Assembly (NCBI RefSeq): GCF_001078375.1
Contig: NZ_BBXI01000007.1
Span: 1-64,000, forward strand
DNA from: Veillonella tobetsuensis
GTDB lineage: Bacteria > Bacillota > Negativicutes > Veillonellales > Veillonellaceae
Reading direction: 5' to 3'
DNA length: 64,000 nucleotides
The notes beneath the pieces were generated by a model, which did not search any database, was not told where the DNA came from, and was given only the letters and a program-made list of their open reading frames with translations. The position numbers and the translations under genes are program-made. Positions 33,771 to 43,548 of the stretch are shown piece by piece. Position 1 is the first letter of the stretch. Every line of letters begins with the position of its first letter.

Positions 33771-35113
33771 TATTGTCCGTCAGAAGCATGGCGTGTGGCC
33801 ATGAGTTCTTGGATGCGTATTTCTTTTTGGCGTTGTAGATATTTTTGAGCTAGTACATTTGGAATTGCTACACCAACGGCAATAGCTACGATACAGAGTA
33901 CACCAGTAGTACCGTTTTGAGCCATATACAATAATCCTGATTCATTTAACTTGTTGATGTGTAATATATCAAATAGGAATCGATATAATAAAATACCTGG
34001 CATGAGTGCAATGGCGGATGGGACAACCAATACCGGTCCTGAGGTTCGAAGCCAAGAGGATAATTTAAGAAAAATAATACTCATTGTAGCTGCACCTATG
34101 AAGGTGGCACCAGGAAGAGAAAATCCATAATGTACAAGTACGAGATTTCGTACACTGACGCAGACGACACCGCCCAATCCAATATAGAATAATGAACGTA
34201 TAGGCGCATTGAAGAGGACTGCAAAGGATGCAGCGGCCATAAATGCACCGATCATTTGTTCAATAGTGAATACATGAGGTTTAATATCTACAAAACTAAA
34301 GGCAGGTACAGGACTAAAATAAAGGGCCATTGCCATACCAAGTGTCATGCTACCTACGATGAGAAGTGTACGAATCGCCCTTGTTATACCTGATAAAATA
34401 TGATTGTTAATAGTGTCCACAACAGAATTGATTAGAGGTACACCAGGAATCATAAATAAGGTACAACAAACGAGTACATATAACAGTGAACCTAGTTCAA
34501 TATGGAGGTAGAAACCGTAAGCTATAAACATGGCTGTAAATGAACCTAAGGCTATACTCATATATTCATTAAAACCTAGTTTGTGAGATAAGCTACGCGT
34601 AAAATATCCACATAATGAACAGATAAATGTAACTAGTAATGCAATAATATCGCCGCTAAATAAGAATGCTAACCCAGATGAACCTAGTGCGCAAGCAATA
34701 CCTTTTATCCAATTAGGATACACAGAGATTGCATGTGGAAGTTTCGTTATCAACATTTCATAGGTAGTCAATGAATAGTGACGCTCGAAAGCTCTCCACG
34801 TTAATTTAGAAACGGCATTAATCATAGCCATATTAGGAATGTGACTCGGTGTTTTTCTGAATACCGTAATAGATCGTTCTTCGTGGAAGATATTAATCAT
34901 AATAGTGGTATAACTAATATGTATATTAAGATATTCATGAGGTATGCCCATAAATGTGGCAGCCCTTAAAATTTCTGAGGTTATGCGTCCCGTATCAGCA
35001 CCCGACTCCATCAATAGTTTTCCAATACTCAATAAGACATCTAGTTTTCGATGGATATGAATAAAAGGTGTTTCTAAGACTTCGTTTTTCTCAGCTAATG
35101 TGAACTGTTTCAT
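33770..35113 (-). CDS. ThrE-family threonine/serine exporter
   Basis: A 447-residue inner-membrane protein containing both halves of the ThrE fold: an N-terminal DUF1212-type domain (motifs KLLMESGADTGRITSEILRA and HIPNMAMINAVSKLTWRAFE) and a C-terminal DUF3815-type domain (from about residue 290). About ten hydrophobic helices are visible. Relatives export threonine/serine; some split these halves into two genes. On the minus strand, GGAG lies a few bases before the ATG at 35113; a longer start (35146) lacks a site. It interrupts the ftsH-birA neighbourhood and is convergent with ftsH. Substrate is inferred only from the family. Confidence 0.85.
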   Translation of the reverse strand: MKQFTLAEKNEVLETPFIHIHRKLDVLLSIGKLLMESGADTGRITSEILRAATFMGIPHEYLNIHISYTTIMINIFHEERSITVFRKTPSHIPNMAMINAVSKLTWRAFERHYSLTTYEMLITKLPHAISVYPNWIKGIACALGSSGLAFLFSGDIIALLVTFICSLCGYFTRSLSHKLGFNEYMSIALGSFTAMFIAYGFYLHIELGSLLYVLVCCTLFMIPGVPLINSVVDTINNHILSGITRAIRTLLIVGSMTLGMAMALYFSPVPAFSFVDIKPHVFTIEQMIGAFMAAASFAVLFNAPIRSLFYIGLGGVVCVSVRNLVLVHYGFSLPGATFIGAATMSIIFLKLSSWLRTSGPVLVVPSAIALMPGILLYRFLFDILHINKLNESGLLYMAQNGTTGVLCIVAIAVGVAIPNVLAQKYLQRQKEIRIQELMATRHASDGQ

Positions 35114-35275
35114 AGATACTCCATAGATACTCCTTAGAATTATCATAGTATATTCATTATACTATTAATGGATTATAATATCATTCATAAATCTATTTGT
35201 CTACCTTAGGGGGTATTAAAAATCAAATAACTTGCATTTTTTTGAATGATTATTTATAAAATTGATAAATAACAC

Positions 35276-35304
35276 TTGCATTTTCAGGGGTCCACTTGTA
35301 CAAT
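35276..35304 (+). promoter_or_regulatory. Promoter of the birA-coaX operon
   Basis: -35 TTGCAT (35276-35281), exactly 17-nt spacer, -10 TACAAT (35299-35304). The -10 is one arm of a short palindrome TACAAT-CGA-ATTGTA (35299-35313) that a repressor could use. It lies 36 nt before birA. Confidence 0.62.
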
Positions 35305-35339
35305 CGAATTGTAAACCGACATGAGAAGGGGGCCTTATT

Positions 35340-36314
35340 ATGCGTGATGAAGTATTAGAATTTTTACGACAGAATCAAGGCGGTTTTGTATCGGGGCAAG
35401 ATATGTCAGAGGCATGTCATGTGTCTCGGACTGCCATTTGGAAGCATATAAAAGCACTACGACAAAAGGGCTATAAAATTGAGTCCTATACAAAGCGTGG
35501 ATATCGTTTGTTGGAGGAGCCGGATTTGTTAAGCCCATTAGCAATGAAACAAATATTAAATACCGATGTATTTGGTAAACGATATGTATATATGGATACT
35601 ACTGAGTCTACTAATTTAGAGGCTCGTCGATTAGCACAACAAGGTGCCGAGGAAGGTACTGTTGTTGTTACAGAGGAACAAGCTGCAGGACGAGGTCGTT
35701 TGTCTCGTGGTTGGTATTCTCCGTTTGGAAAAGGTCTCTGGTTTAGTCTTATTCTACGTCCTGACTTTCCTCCTGCTGAGGCTCCTAAATGTACATTGAT
35801 GGCTGCTGTAGCATTGACAAAAGCCTTTCATAAAATGGGGCTTACAGATGCTGGTATTAAATGGCCTAATGATATTTTGGTCAATGGTCGTAAATTGGTA
35901 GGTATCTTAACAGAAATGTCCGGATCAATGGAAGAGATTTCTCATATTGTGATGGGGATTGGTGTTAATATTAAAATTAAACAAGAGGAATTACCTGAAG
36001 AAATTAAACAAATTGCTACATCACTCTTGATGGAAGGAATCGAAATCGAACGGACAGAAGCTTTCAAAATCATCTTAGAAGAATTAGAGCATCAATATTA
36101 CGAAGTGTTGGATAGCGGATTTGATGATACTTTGAATGAGTGGCGTAAGTTAAGTGTAACTTTAAATCAAGAAATTGAGGTTAGAGCGCCAGGTAATACA
36201 TATGAAGGGGTGGCTACTGATATTGATAATGATGGTAATTTATTGGTAAAAACATCCACAGGGGATATTAAGAGGGTTGTTGCTGGTGACGTTTCTATAC
36301 GGCCACGAAAATAG
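35340..36314 (+). CDS. birA: Biotin-protein ligase / biotin operon repressor (BirA, HTH-containing)
   Basis: A 324-residue bifunctional BirA. The N-terminal winged helix-turn-helix (residues 3-62: GQDMSEACHVSRTAIWKHIK and KRGYRLL) indicates a repressor function. The ligase domain shows the biotinyl-AMP loop GRGRLSRGWYSPFGKGLWFS, KWPNDILVNGRKLVGILTEM and a C-terminal SH3-like domain (about 270-320). It biotinylates carrier proteins such as decarboxylase or acetyl-CoA carboxylase subunits. It heads birA-coaX-dusB-greA-lysS. Possible autoregulation is suggested only by the small palindrome at its own promoter. Confidence 0.95.
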   Translation: MRDEVLEFLRQNQGGFVSGQDMSEACHVSRTAIWKHIKALRQKGYKIESYTKRGYRLLEEPDLLSPLAMKQILNTDVFGKRYVYMDTTESTNLEARRLAQQGAEEGTVVVTEEQAAGRGRLSRGWYSPFGKGLWFSLILRPDFPPAEAPKCTLMAAVALTKAFHKMGLTDAGIKWPNDILVNGRKLVGILTEMSGSMEEISHIVMGIGVNIKIKQEELPEEIKQIATSLLMEGIEIERTEAFKIILEELEHQYYEVLDSGFDDTLNEWRKLSVTLNQEIEVRAPGNTYEGVATDIDNDGNLLVKTSTGDIKRVVAGDVSIRPRK

Positions 36315-36323
36315 GAGGAATGC

Positions 36324-37091
36324 ATGTTATTAGTAATTGATGTGGGAAACACCAATATTGTTCTCGGTGTATATGACGATAAGGATCTTGTGGGACACTG
36401 GAGAATTTCTACGGATCGCGTGCGAACCACGGACGAATATGGCATGTTGATGATGAATCTATTTTTTCATGATCGCAAGGTTAATGCAAAGGATATTACG
36501 GATATCATAATTTCCTCTGTAGTACCTCCGATGATGCCTACGCTTGAACGGGTATGTTTACGTTATTTTAATGTAAATCCAATTATCGTAGGACCTGGTA
36601 CAAAAACAGGTATTGCTATTAAATATGATAATCCGCGCGAAGTAGGGGCTGACCGCATTGTAAATGCAGTAGCAGCTAATGCAGTATATAAAGGCCCATT
36701 AATTATCATTGATTTTGGTACTGCTACAACCTATTGTGCAGTCTTAGGTAATGGTGATTATATTGGAGGTGTTATTACACCAGGGGTAACAATTTCAGCA
36801 GAGGCACTATTCCAACGAGCTGCCAAATTACCGCGTATTGAAGTAAAGGATCCTGGACAGGTGATTAATCGTAATACCGTATCCTCCATGCAATCTGGTA
36901 TGTTTTATGGCTATGTTGGGCAAGTAGAGGGCTTGGTGTCTCGTATGAAAGCCGAAATGGGCGGCGATGTAACAGTTGTAGCAACAGGCGGTTTGGCACA
37001 ACTTATTAGTAGTGCTACCGACTGCATTGATCATGTAGAACCGATGCTTACTCTAGAAGGTCTTCGCCTCATTTACGAACGAAATAAATAA
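36324..37091 (+). CDS. coaX: Type III pantothenate kinase
   Basis: Phosphorylates pantothenate, the first step of coenzyme A synthesis. The 255-residue ASKHA protein shows [17 protein letters not shown] (P-loop-like), [24 protein letters not shown] and [15 protein letters not shown], all diagnostic of CoaX. It needs a monovalent cation and is not feedback-inhibited in the family. GGAGG precedes the ATG, 9 nt after birA. A hairpin terminator lies between it and dusB. Confidence 0.95.
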   Translation: MLLVIDVGNTNIVLGVYDDKDLVGHWRISTDRVRTTDEYGMLMMNLFFHDRKVNAKDITDIIISSVVPPMMPTLERVCLRYFNVNPIIVGPGTKTGIAIKYDNPREVGADRIVNAVAANAVYKGPLIIIDFGTATTYCAVLGNGDYIGGVITPGVTISAEALFQRAAKLPRIEVKDPGQVINRNTVSSMQSGMFYGYVGQVEGLVSRMKAEMGGDVTVVATGGLAQLISSATDCIDHVEPMLTLEGLRLIYERNK

Positions 37092-37130
37092 TGGTACTAT
37101 AATAGAGTTAGTTGTAATTATAGTGTACAT

Positions 37131-37160
37131 AACAGGTACGGCTTAGGCTGTACCTGTTTT
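37131..37160 (+). terminator. Terminator/attenuator between coaX and dusB
   Basis: A 12-bp stem with one G-T pair (AACAGGTACGGC with GCTGTACCTGTT, loop TTAG) followed by TTTT. It ends 15 nt before the dusB start, with the dusB ribosome site (AGGTGA) in between. A -10-like TATAAT lies upstream at 37098-37103, so dusB transcripts probably pass through the hairpin. Confidence 0.75.
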
Positions 37161-37175
37161 ATTAGGTGAATCATA

Positions 37176-38186
37176 ATGAAAGAAACATGGGCTATTGGTA
37201 ATGTACCCATTCATGGTAAGGCTATTTTAGCACCTATGGCAGGGGTTAGTGATATTGCATACCGATTATTAGCCAAAGAACATGGCGCATCCATGGTTTG
37301 TACCGAGATGGTTAGTGCTATGGGCATAAAATATAAAAATGAACGCACTCATGAATTGTTGCGTATGGAAGAAGTTGAACATCCCGTATCAATGCAGATT
37401 TTTGGTTCAAATCCAGAAGCAATAGCATTGGGCGCGAAGGTGGTAGCAGATGCTGGTGCAGATATTGTAGATATCAACATGGGATGTCCTGTTAAAAAGG
37501 TCGTTTCTAGCGGTGATGGTTCTGCGTTAATGAAAACTCCAGATCTGGCTGCTCGTGTGGCTGAGGCTGCTGTAAAAGCCGTAGATAAACCTGTTACGGT
37601 AAAAATGCGAATCGGTTGGGATGCGGAGCATATTAATGTAGTTGATTTTGCTAAACGCATTGAAAGTACTGGTGTTGCAGCCGTGGCTGTTCACGGTCGA
37701 ACTCGGGAACAAATGTATATGGGGCATGCAGATTGGTCCTATATTAAAGCTGTGAAAGAGGAACTATCTATTCCTGTTATTGGCAATGGCGATATTTGGA
37801 CACCTGAAGATGCTTTTAATATGATACAAGAAACTGGCTGTGATGCGGTGATGATTGGACGAGGTGCACAAGGGAATCCATGGATTTTTGAGCGTATTAA
37901 TCAGTATTTAACTACTGGTGAAAGTAGTCCCGCACCTACGTATGTAGAGCGAGTGGATATGTTGCTTCAGCACTTTGAACTGTTATGTCGGTATAAGGGT
38001 GAGACCCTTGGCGTAAAAGAAATACGGACACATGCAGGGTGGTATATGAAGGGCATGCCTGAATCTGCGTATTGGCGAAATCGAGTAAATACAATTCATA
38101 CACCTCAAAGCTTTAGAATTGAGCTTTTAAAATACCGAGAACTGTTAGAGCATTGGGCTCGCATTGACAAAAACAGGGGTTCTTAG
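37176..38186 (+). CDS. dusB: tRNA-dihydrouridine synthase, DusB type
   Basis: A 336-residue FMN enzyme reducing uridines to dihydrouridine in tRNA. Landmarks are [20 protein letters not shown] at the start of the barrel, the active-site cysteine in [30 protein letters not shown], and [12 protein letters not shown] before the C-terminal helical domain. The birA-coaX-dusB-greA-lysS order is common in Firmicutes. The last bases of the gene contain the consensus promoter for greA. Confidence 0.93.
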   Translation: MKETWAIGNVPIHGKAILAPMAGVSDIAYRLLAKEHGASMVCTEMVSAMGIKYKNERTHELLRMEEVEHPVSMQIFGSNPEAIALGAKVVADAGADIVDINMGCPVKKVVSSGDGSALMKTPDLAARVAEAAVKAVDKPVTVKMRIGWDAEHINVVDFAKRIESTGVAAVAVHGRTREQMYMGHADWSYIKAVKEELSIPVIGNGDIWTPEDAFNMIQETGCDAVMIGRGAQGNPWIFERINQYLTTGESSPAPTYVERVDMLLQHFELLCRYKGETLGVKEIRTHAGWYMKGMPESAYWRNRVNTIHTPQSFRIELLKYRELLEHWARIDKNRGS

Positions 38187-38192
38187 TATAAT
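38164..38192 (+). promoter_or_regulatory. Consensus promoter for greA-lysS
   Basis: A perfect sigma-A type promoter: -35 TTGACA (38164-38169), 17-nt spacer, -10 TATAAT (38187-38192). It overlaps the end of dusB. Predicted start of transcription is about 38199, upstream of the hairpin at 38221-38247. Confidence 0.82.
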
Positions 38193-38220
38193 TGATTAGA
38201 AAATTTAAAGATGCAAGATA

Positions 38221-38247
38221 AGGTGTCATCGTACTATGACACTTTTT
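38221..38247 (+). terminator. Leader terminator upstream of greA
   Basis: A 7-bp stem (GTGTCAT 38223-38229 with ATGACAC 38236-38242) flanked by an A and followed by TTTTT. It sits about 25 nt after the predicted start of the greA transcript and 35 nt before greA. It could release a short leader RNA of about 50 nt and attenuate greA-lysS. Confidence 0.75.
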
Positions 38248-38281
38248 CTATTATTTATATGTAGAAAGAATGGGAGAATCC

Positions 38282-38755
38282 ATGGCAGACGTAAAAGAAA
38301 CATTACTTACAGCCGAAGGTTTGAAAAAACTTGAGGATGAATTAGCATATTATAAATCTGTGCGCCGTATCGAGGTGTCACAACGTATTAAAACCGCTAT
38401 TGAATATGGCGACATTAGTGAAAACTCTGAATATGATGATGCTAAAAATGAACAAGCTTTCATTGAAGGTCATATTTCTGAATTAGAAAATAAAATTAAC
38501 ACTGCAAAAATCATCGATGAATCCGTTAAGGGTGATGTTGTATCTGTTGGTAGCAAGGTTACTGTTTTAGATACTATGTATAATGACGAATTAGAATATG
38601 TTATTGTTGGTTCCTCTGAAGCGGATCCTTTCAACAATCGTATTTCCAATGAATCCCCTGTAGGCAAAGCTATTTTGGGTAAACGCCAGGGTGATGAAGT
38701 AGAGGTTTCCACACCAGATGGCCCTGTTACTTTTAAAGTGTTAGCAATTCAATAA
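38282..38755 (+). CDS. greA: Transcription elongation factor GreA
   Basis: Rescues backtracked RNA polymerase by stimulating transcript cleavage. The 157-residue protein has an N-terminal coiled coil (about 8-75) with the acidic tip in [16 protein letters not shown] and the C-terminal FKBP-like domain ([29 protein letters not shown]). The ATG at 38282 is preceded by GGGAGA; an upstream in-frame ATG (38270) adds four residues but overlaps that site. lysS follows 28 nt downstream. Regulation probably includes the leader terminator. Confidence 0.95.
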   Translation: MADVKETLLTAEGLKKLEDELAYYKSVRRIEVSQRIKTAIEYGDISENSEYDDAKNEQAFIEGHISELENKINTAKIIDESVKGDVVSVGSKVTVLDTMYNDELEYVIVGSSEADPFNNRISNESPVGKAILGKRQGDEVEVSTPDGPVTFKVLAIQ

Positions 38756-38783
38756 TTTACATTTCCAACGAAGAGGCGATAAC

Positions 38784-40301
38784 ATGAGTGAAGAAATTAA
38801 AAATGTACAAGAAGAATTAAATGATCAAATGCAAATTCGCCGCGACAAATTGGCTGAATATGAAGCTGATGGCATCTATCCCTTTGGCCAACGTTTTGTT
38901 GTTAAAGATCATGCAAAAGATATTAAAGATGACTTCTTGAACTATGAAGACCAACCTACAGTGATTGCGGGCCGTCTAATGACAATCCGTTCTCATGGTA
39001 AGACTGCATTTGCGAATATTCGTGATAAATCCGGAGATATCCAAGTGTATTTCCGTAAAGATGCATTAGGCGAGGAAAATTACAAATATGTAAAAATGCT
39101 TGATATCGGCGATATCGTAGGTATTGAAGGCCATGTATTTAGAACTCAAAAAGGTGAAATTACTATCAAAGTAAGTAAATTGACACTTTTATCTAAATCC
39201 TTGCGTCCATTACCAGAAAAATGGCATGGTCTTAAAGATACAGAACTTCGTTATCGTCAACGTTATGTAGATTTAATCGTAAATCCAGAAGTACGCGATA
39301 CATTTGTAAAACGATCCCAAATTGTTGCAAAAATTCGTGAGTACATGATGCGTGATGGCTTCATGGAGGTTGAAACTCCTATGATGCATGCTATCCCTGG
39401 TGGTGCTGCGGCTCGTCCGTTCATTACACATCACAATGCGCTTGATATTGATATCTATATGCGTATTGCACCTGAATTGTACCTTAAACGTTTAATCGTT
39501 GGTGGTATGGACCGCGTGTTCGAAATGAACCGTTGTTTCCGTAACGAAGGTATCGACAATCGTCACAATCCTGAATTTACTACTATTGAATCCTATCAAG
39601 CATATGGCGATGTAGAAGATTCTATTCGTTTAACTGAAAATCTTGTATCCTATTGTGCTCAAGAAGTACTTGGCACACAAGAAATCACATACCAAGGTAC
39701 AGAAATTAATTTAACACCACCTTGGAACCGCATCACCATGTCTGAAGGTGTAAAAAAATATACTGGTGAAGACTTTGATGCAGTGACTACAGTAGAAGAA
39801 GCACGCGCTATTGCAGATCGTTTAAATGTAGAATATGCAGATAGTGATGGTATTGGTAAAATCTTGAATGCTTGTTTCGAAGATTATGTAGAAGAAAACT
39901 TGATTCAACCAACTATTGTATATGGTCATCCAAAAGAAATTTCCCCTCTTGCTAAAGCAAGTCGTGAAAATCCATTGGCTACAGAACGTTTTGAAGCATT
40001 TATCTACGGCCGCGAGTTAGCAAATGGCTTCTCCGAGTTGAATGACCCAATTGACCAAAAACAACGTTTCTTGGATCAATTGAAAGAACGTGAAGCTGGC
40101 GATGATGAAGCTCATCGTATGGATGAAGATTTTGTCAATGCTCTTGAATACGGTTTACCACCAACAGCTGGTTTAGGTATTGGTATTGACCGTCTTGTTA
40201 TGTTTTTAACAGACTCTGCATCTATCCGCGATGTATTGTTATTCCCATTGATGAAACCAGAAGTATCTTCTGCACAAAATTCTGAAAATATTGAAGAATA
40301 A
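38784..40301 (+). CDS. lysS: Lysyl-tRNA synthetase, class II
   Basis: A 505-residue class II synthetase that charges tRNA-Lys. The anticodon-binding OB fold is near 50-160 ([20 protein letters not shown]). Catalytic motifs: [10 protein letters not shown], motif 2 [20 protein letters not shown] and motif 3 [11 protein letters not shown] near the C-terminus. Length and order are normal. GAGG precedes the ATG. No T-box leader is visible; it relies on the greA promoter. Confidence 0.96.
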   Translation: MSEEIKNVQEELNDQMQIRRDKLAEYEADGIYPFGQRFVVKDHAKDIKDDFLNYEDQPTVIAGRLMTIRSHGKTAFANIRDKSGDIQVYFRKDALGEENYKYVKMLDIGDIVGIEGHVFRTQKGEITIKVSKLTLLSKSLRPLPEKWHGLKDTELRYRQRYVDLIVNPEVRDTFVKRSQIVAKIREYMMRDGFMEVETPMMHAIPGGAAARPFITHHNALDIDIYMRIAPELYLKRLIVGGMDRVFEMNRCFRNEGIDNRHNPEFTTIESYQAYGDVEDSIRLTENLVSYCAQEVLGTQEITYQGTEINLTPPWNRITMSEGVKKYTGEDFDAVTTVEEARAIADRLNVEYADSDGIGKILNACFEDYVEENLIQPTIVYGHPKEISPLAKASRENPLATERFEAFIYGRELANGFSELNDPIDQKQRFLDQLKEREAGDDEAHRMDEDFVNALEYGLPPTAGLGIGIDRLVMFLTDSASIRDVLLFPLMKPEVSSAQNSENIEE

Positions 40302-40407
40302 TATATGATGTAAGTAGTACAACCGAAAACGATGAAATCGTATTTAAGTTAAGACTCATGCAAAATATTAAAACCAAGAGTAATTAAGCTTATACATGTT
40401 TAATAAC

Positions 40408-40470
40408 GGTTCTATAATAAATGTTGGGGTGACACCACTACGGTGTCACCCCAACATTTATTATAGAACC
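40408..40470. repeat. 29-bp perfect inverted repeat (long hairpin)
   Basis: A perfect 29-bp palindrome: left arm 40408-40436 (starts GGTTCTATAATAAATG), loop ACTAC (40437-40441), right arm 40442-40470. The inner third is GC-rich and the outer part AT-rich. There is no immediate T-run; a TTTTTT occurs 12 nt later (about 40483-40488). It lies in the 253-nt gap between lysS and the CDF gene. It may be a strong terminator, a processed RNA, or a small palindromic repeat element. Confidence 0.9.
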
Positions 40471-40495
40471 ATGGTTGAGGGCTTTTTTCTGTGAT

Positions 40496-40524
40496 TTTAA
40501 AAACATTCCTTATTAGAGTATAAT
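40496..40524 (+). promoter_or_regulatory. Candidate promoter of the CDF transporter gene
   Basis: -10 TATAAT at 40519-40524 with a weak -35 TTTAAA (40496-40501), 17 nt apart and 31 nt before the gene. Confidence 0.4.
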
Positions 40525-40554
40525 AAAATAATATAGGTATATAAGGGGATAATT

Positions 40555-41508
40555 ATGGATATATTAGCTGCAAGGCGTTCAATAGAGCAACGATTATTAA
40601 AGCAATCCGTTGCATTAATGTTGTTGGTGGCCATTAGTGGTACTATTATGGGCGTAATTACTGGTTCTAGTGCCGTACTATTAGATGGTATATTCTCATT
40701 TATTGATGTAATTATTAAAATAATGATGCTTATGACAGCCAAGTTGGTAGCGCGTGAAACTAGCAAGCGTTTCCAATTTGGGTATTGGCAATTTGAGCCT
40801 CTCGTACTCGTTGTTGAAGGTTTCTTTATACTACTAATCGTATTATACGCATTGATTAGTGGTATAGGAGATTTACTCAATGGCGGTCGCCATGTTGATT
40901 TTGGCATTGCCATTTATTATGCTATTTTCTTTACTATAGCTGATACAGCTTATTATTTTTACGTACATCGTATTAATAAAAGCTTACAATCAAATCTAAT
41001 CAAGTTTGATAATGTTAGTTGGTCCGTTGATGCATGGCTAGAGGCGGCTATTCTCATCAGTTTTGTGGCTGCTCTTTTGTTAGAGGAGACAGCGTATAGC
41101 TATTGGGCTGTTTATATTGACCCTATCGTTTTAATCGTATTAGCATTGCAAATGATTCCGTCAGTTATTAAGATTCTTATACCTTCTACAAAACAAGTTT
41201 TGGGTTGGGCCCCATCATCATTGCATGATGAAGTGCAAGAGATTATGGATCGATTCATGGAAAAATATTCATTTAAAGATTATGTAACTAGTGTGCAAGC
41301 TTATGGTAACTCACGTATTATTGAGATCGATATTTTGGTACCAAAGAATTTTCCTTACCAAACAATTGCAGAACTAGATGCAATTCGAAACGAAATTGAT
41401 GGAGAGCTAGGCGGTAATCCTACAGAAAAATGGGTGACTATTTCCTTTACAGGTACTCGTAAATGGATGGCTAAAGATTATCTTCTCGATGAAGAAGATG
41501 ATGATTAA
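40555..41508 (+). CDS. Cation diffusion facilitator family transporter
   Basis: A 317-residue inner-membrane protein of the CDF family, normally exporting divalent metals in exchange for protons. Six hydrophobic segments precede a C-terminal cytoplasmic domain (from about 225). The metal site is unusual: the common HxxxD or DxxxD of helix 2 reads FSFID (Phe47-Asp51), and the one in helix 5 reads SWSVD (Ser155-Asp159). Two aspartates remain but the paired ligands are lost, so the substrate may not be zinc. GxYWQFEP after helix 2 is family-like. It is a single-gene unit between lysS and serS. The C-terminus is very acidic (LLDEEDDD). Confidence 0.83.
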   Translation: MDILAARRSIEQRLLKQSVALMLLVAISGTIMGVITGSSAVLLDGIFSFIDVIIKIMMLMTAKLVARETSKRFQFGYWQFEPLVLVVEGFFILLIVLYALISGIGDLLNGGRHVDFGIAIYYAIFFTIADTAYYFYVHRINKSLQSNLIKFDNVSWSVDAWLEAAILISFVAALLLEETAYSYWAVYIDPIVLIVLALQMIPSVIKILIPSTKQVLGWAPSSLHDEVQEIMDRFMEKYSFKDYVTSVQAYGNSRIIEIDILVPKNFPYQTIAELDAIRNEIDGELGGNPTEKWVTISFTGTRKWMAKDYLLDEEDDD

Positions 41509-41520
41509 TACTATATTTTA

Positions 41521-41529
41521 TGGTATACT
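41521..41529 (+). promoter_or_regulatory. Extended -10 promoter upstream of serS
   Basis: TGGTATACT, 52 nt before serS; no clear -35. Confidence 0.42.
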
Positions 41530-41580
41530 TAGATGTATTAAAATACTAAATTATACGACATAATAAAAGAGGCTGATACT

Positions 41581-42861
41581 ATGTTAGATTTAAAATTTGT
41601 CCGAGAAAATCTCGAGCTAGTAAAACAAAATTTAGACAACCGTCATACAAAAGGTGATATTGATACTTTTGTAGATGCATATGATGAACGCAAACAATTA
41701 ATTCAACAAGTAGAAGAATTAAAGGCATTGCGTAACTCTGTTACAGAAGAAATCAGCCAATTAAAACGCAACAAAGAAAATGCAGATGAAAAAATTGCTG
41801 AAATGAAACGCGTTGGCGATGAAATTTCTGAGTTGGATGGCCGCATTCGTGAAGTAGAGGAATCTTTGCGTAATGTAGCGTTGATGTTACCGAATATGTG
41901 TGACGCATCTGTTCCTGTTGGTGCTGATGAAGATGAAAACGTAGAACAACGCAAATGGGGTGAACCACGTCAATTTGATTTTGAACCAAAAGCACATTGG
42001 GATATTGGTGAAGAATTAGATATTCTTGACTTTAACCGAGCTGTAAAAATGTCTGGGGCACGCTTTACCGTATATAAAGGCCTAGGTGCGCGCTTAGAAC
42101 GTGCTCTTATTAATTTTATGGTTGACCTCCATGTTGATAAACAAGGTTACACAGAAATGATGACTCCCTATATGGTTACTCGTGAAACTTTGACAGGTAC
42201 AGGTCAATTGCCTAAATTTGCTGAAGATATGTATCATGTTGAGGATACAGAGTACTTCTTGATTCCGACAGCAGAGGTTACATTGACAAACTACCATAGT
42301 GGTGAAATCTTAAGTGAAGATGAATTGCCAAAATATTACACAGCATTTACAGCATGTTTCCGTGCAGAAGCTGGCTCTGCAGGCCGTGATACACGTGGCT
42401 TAATTCGCCAACACCAATTTAACAAGGTTGAAATGGTTAAACTTTCAAAACCAGAGGATTCCTTTAATGAATTGGAAACATTAACTGATAATGCAGAAGA
42501 GGTATTACGTCTATTAGAATTGCCATTCCGCGTTATTACATTGTGTACAGGCGATATGGGCTTTGGTTCTGCTAAAACGTATGACGTTGAGGTATGGATG
42601 CCTGCACAAAATAAATATAGAGAAATTTCTTCTTGTTCCAATATGACGGACTTCCAAGCTCGTCGTGCAAATATTAAATTCCGTCGTGGACCTAAAGGTA
42701 AACCTGAATTTGTTCATACATTGAATGGTTCTGGCCTTGCAGTAGGTCGTACCGTAGCAGCAATTTTGGAAAATAATCAACAACCAGATGGTTCCGTTGT
42801 GATTCCTAAGGTGTTGGTTCCATACATGGGCGGCGTAGAAAAAATTACGCCTGCCAAATAA
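41581..42861 (+). CDS. serS: Seryl-tRNA synthetase
   Basis: A 426-residue class II synthetase. The N-terminal long helical arm (residues 30-100, rich in Glu/Lys/Arg) is the tRNA-Ser-binding coiled coil. Catalytic motifs: [21 protein letters not shown] (motif 2; ATP and serine), [23 protein letters not shown] and motif 3 [17 protein letters not shown]. Length is typical. There is no T-box element in the 72-nt gap upstream. The transaldolase-like gene follows 9 nt downstream. Confidence 0.96.
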   Translation: MLDLKFVRENLELVKQNLDNRHTKGDIDTFVDAYDERKQLIQQVEELKALRNSVTEEISQLKRNKENADEKIAEMKRVGDEISELDGRIREVEESLRNVALMLPNMCDASVPVGADEDENVEQRKWGEPRQFDFEPKAHWDIGEELDILDFNRAVKMSGARFTVYKGLGARLERALINFMVDLHVDKQGYTEMMTPYMVTRETLTGTGQLPKFAEDMYHVEDTEYFLIPTAEVTLTNYHSGEILSEDELPKYYTAFTACFRAEAGSAGRDTRGLIRQHQFNKVEMVKLSKPEDSFNELETLTDNAEEVLRLLELPFRVITLCTGDMGFGSAKTYDVEVWMPAQNKYREISSCSNMTDFQARRANIKFRRGPKGKPEFVHTLNGSGLAVGRTVAAILENNQQPDGSVVIPKVLVPYMGGVEKITPAK

Positions 42862-42870
42862 GGAGGTCCT

Positions 42871-43515
42871 ATGAAATTCTTTATAGATACAGCCGAATTT
42901 AGTGAAATTAAAGATGCTTACTCTTATGGCTTTATCGACGGGGTAACGACAAACCCATCCTTAATTGTGAAAGCTAAACGCGATTTAAAACAAGTAATTA
43001 AAGAAATTGCGGATTTTGTAGAGGGCCCTGTAAGTGCAGAGGTCATTGCTAGTGATGCACCGGGTATGATTGAAGAAGCACATGAGCTTGTAAAACTAGG
43101 CTCTAATGTGGTTGTTAAAATTCCAATGACTCCAGAAGGCTTAAAAGCCGTTGCAGTGCTTTCAAAAGAAGGTATTAAGACAAATGTAACATTGATTTTT
43201 TCTGCTAATCAAGCATTATTGGCAGCTCGCGCTGGTGCTACATTTGTGAGCCCTTTTGTAGGGCGTATCGATGATATTAGCATGGATGGATTGACGTTGA
43301 TACAAGATATTGCTGATATTTTTGCTATTCATGGTATCAATACAGAAATTATCGCTGCTAGCGTACGTACACCATTGCATATTTTACAATGTGCGAAAGC
43401 TGGTGCCCATATTGCAACAGTGCCATATAAAGTGTTGTTACAAGCTATGAAACATCCATTAACTGATGCGGGATTGGAAAAATTCATGGCTGATTGGAAA
43501 CAAGCTAATCAATAA
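42871..43515 (+). CDS. fsa: Transaldolase-like / fructose-6-phosphate aldolase (small Tal family)
   Basis: A 214-residue (beta/alpha)8 enzyme of the TalC/FSA subfamily. Conserved segments are [30 protein letters not shown] and the Schiff-base lysine in [13 protein letters not shown]. In this size class members act as transaldolase or as fructose-6-phosphate aldolase; sequence alone does not settle which. AGGAGG precedes the ATG. Its location between serS and glpX, near murA, matches the tal-glpX-murA neighbourhood of many Firmicutes. Confidence 0.88.
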   Translation: MKFFIDTAEFSEIKDAYSYGFIDGVTTNPSLIVKAKRDLKQVIKEIADFVEGPVSAEVIASDAPGMIEEAHELVKLGSNVVVKIPMTPEGLKAVAVLSKEGIKTNVTLIFSANQALLAARAGATFVSPFVGRIDDISMDGLTLIQDIADIFAIHGINTEIIAASVRTPLHILQCAKAGAHIATVPYKVLLQAMKHPLTDAGLEKFMADWKQANQ

Positions 43516-43548
43516 GTAATATAAACATCTTTTTAAGGAGGCCCTAAA

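Noticed and set aside
35299-35313. BirA operator at the birA promoter
   Set aside because: The palindrome TACAAT-CGA-ATTGTA is much shorter and more tightly spaced than the known long BirA operators, and no biotin genes are in the operon. I kept it only as a possible regulator site.
40408-40470. Insertion sequence or transposon end
   Set aside because: No transposase fragment and no clear target-site duplication flank the 29-bp palindrome, so I report only a hairpin/repeat.
41509-41580. Possible T-box riboswitch upstream of serS (also considered for lysS)
   Set aside because: The gaps of 72 nt (serS) and 28 nt (lysS) are too short for a T-box, and no T-box sequence or specifier structure is visible.
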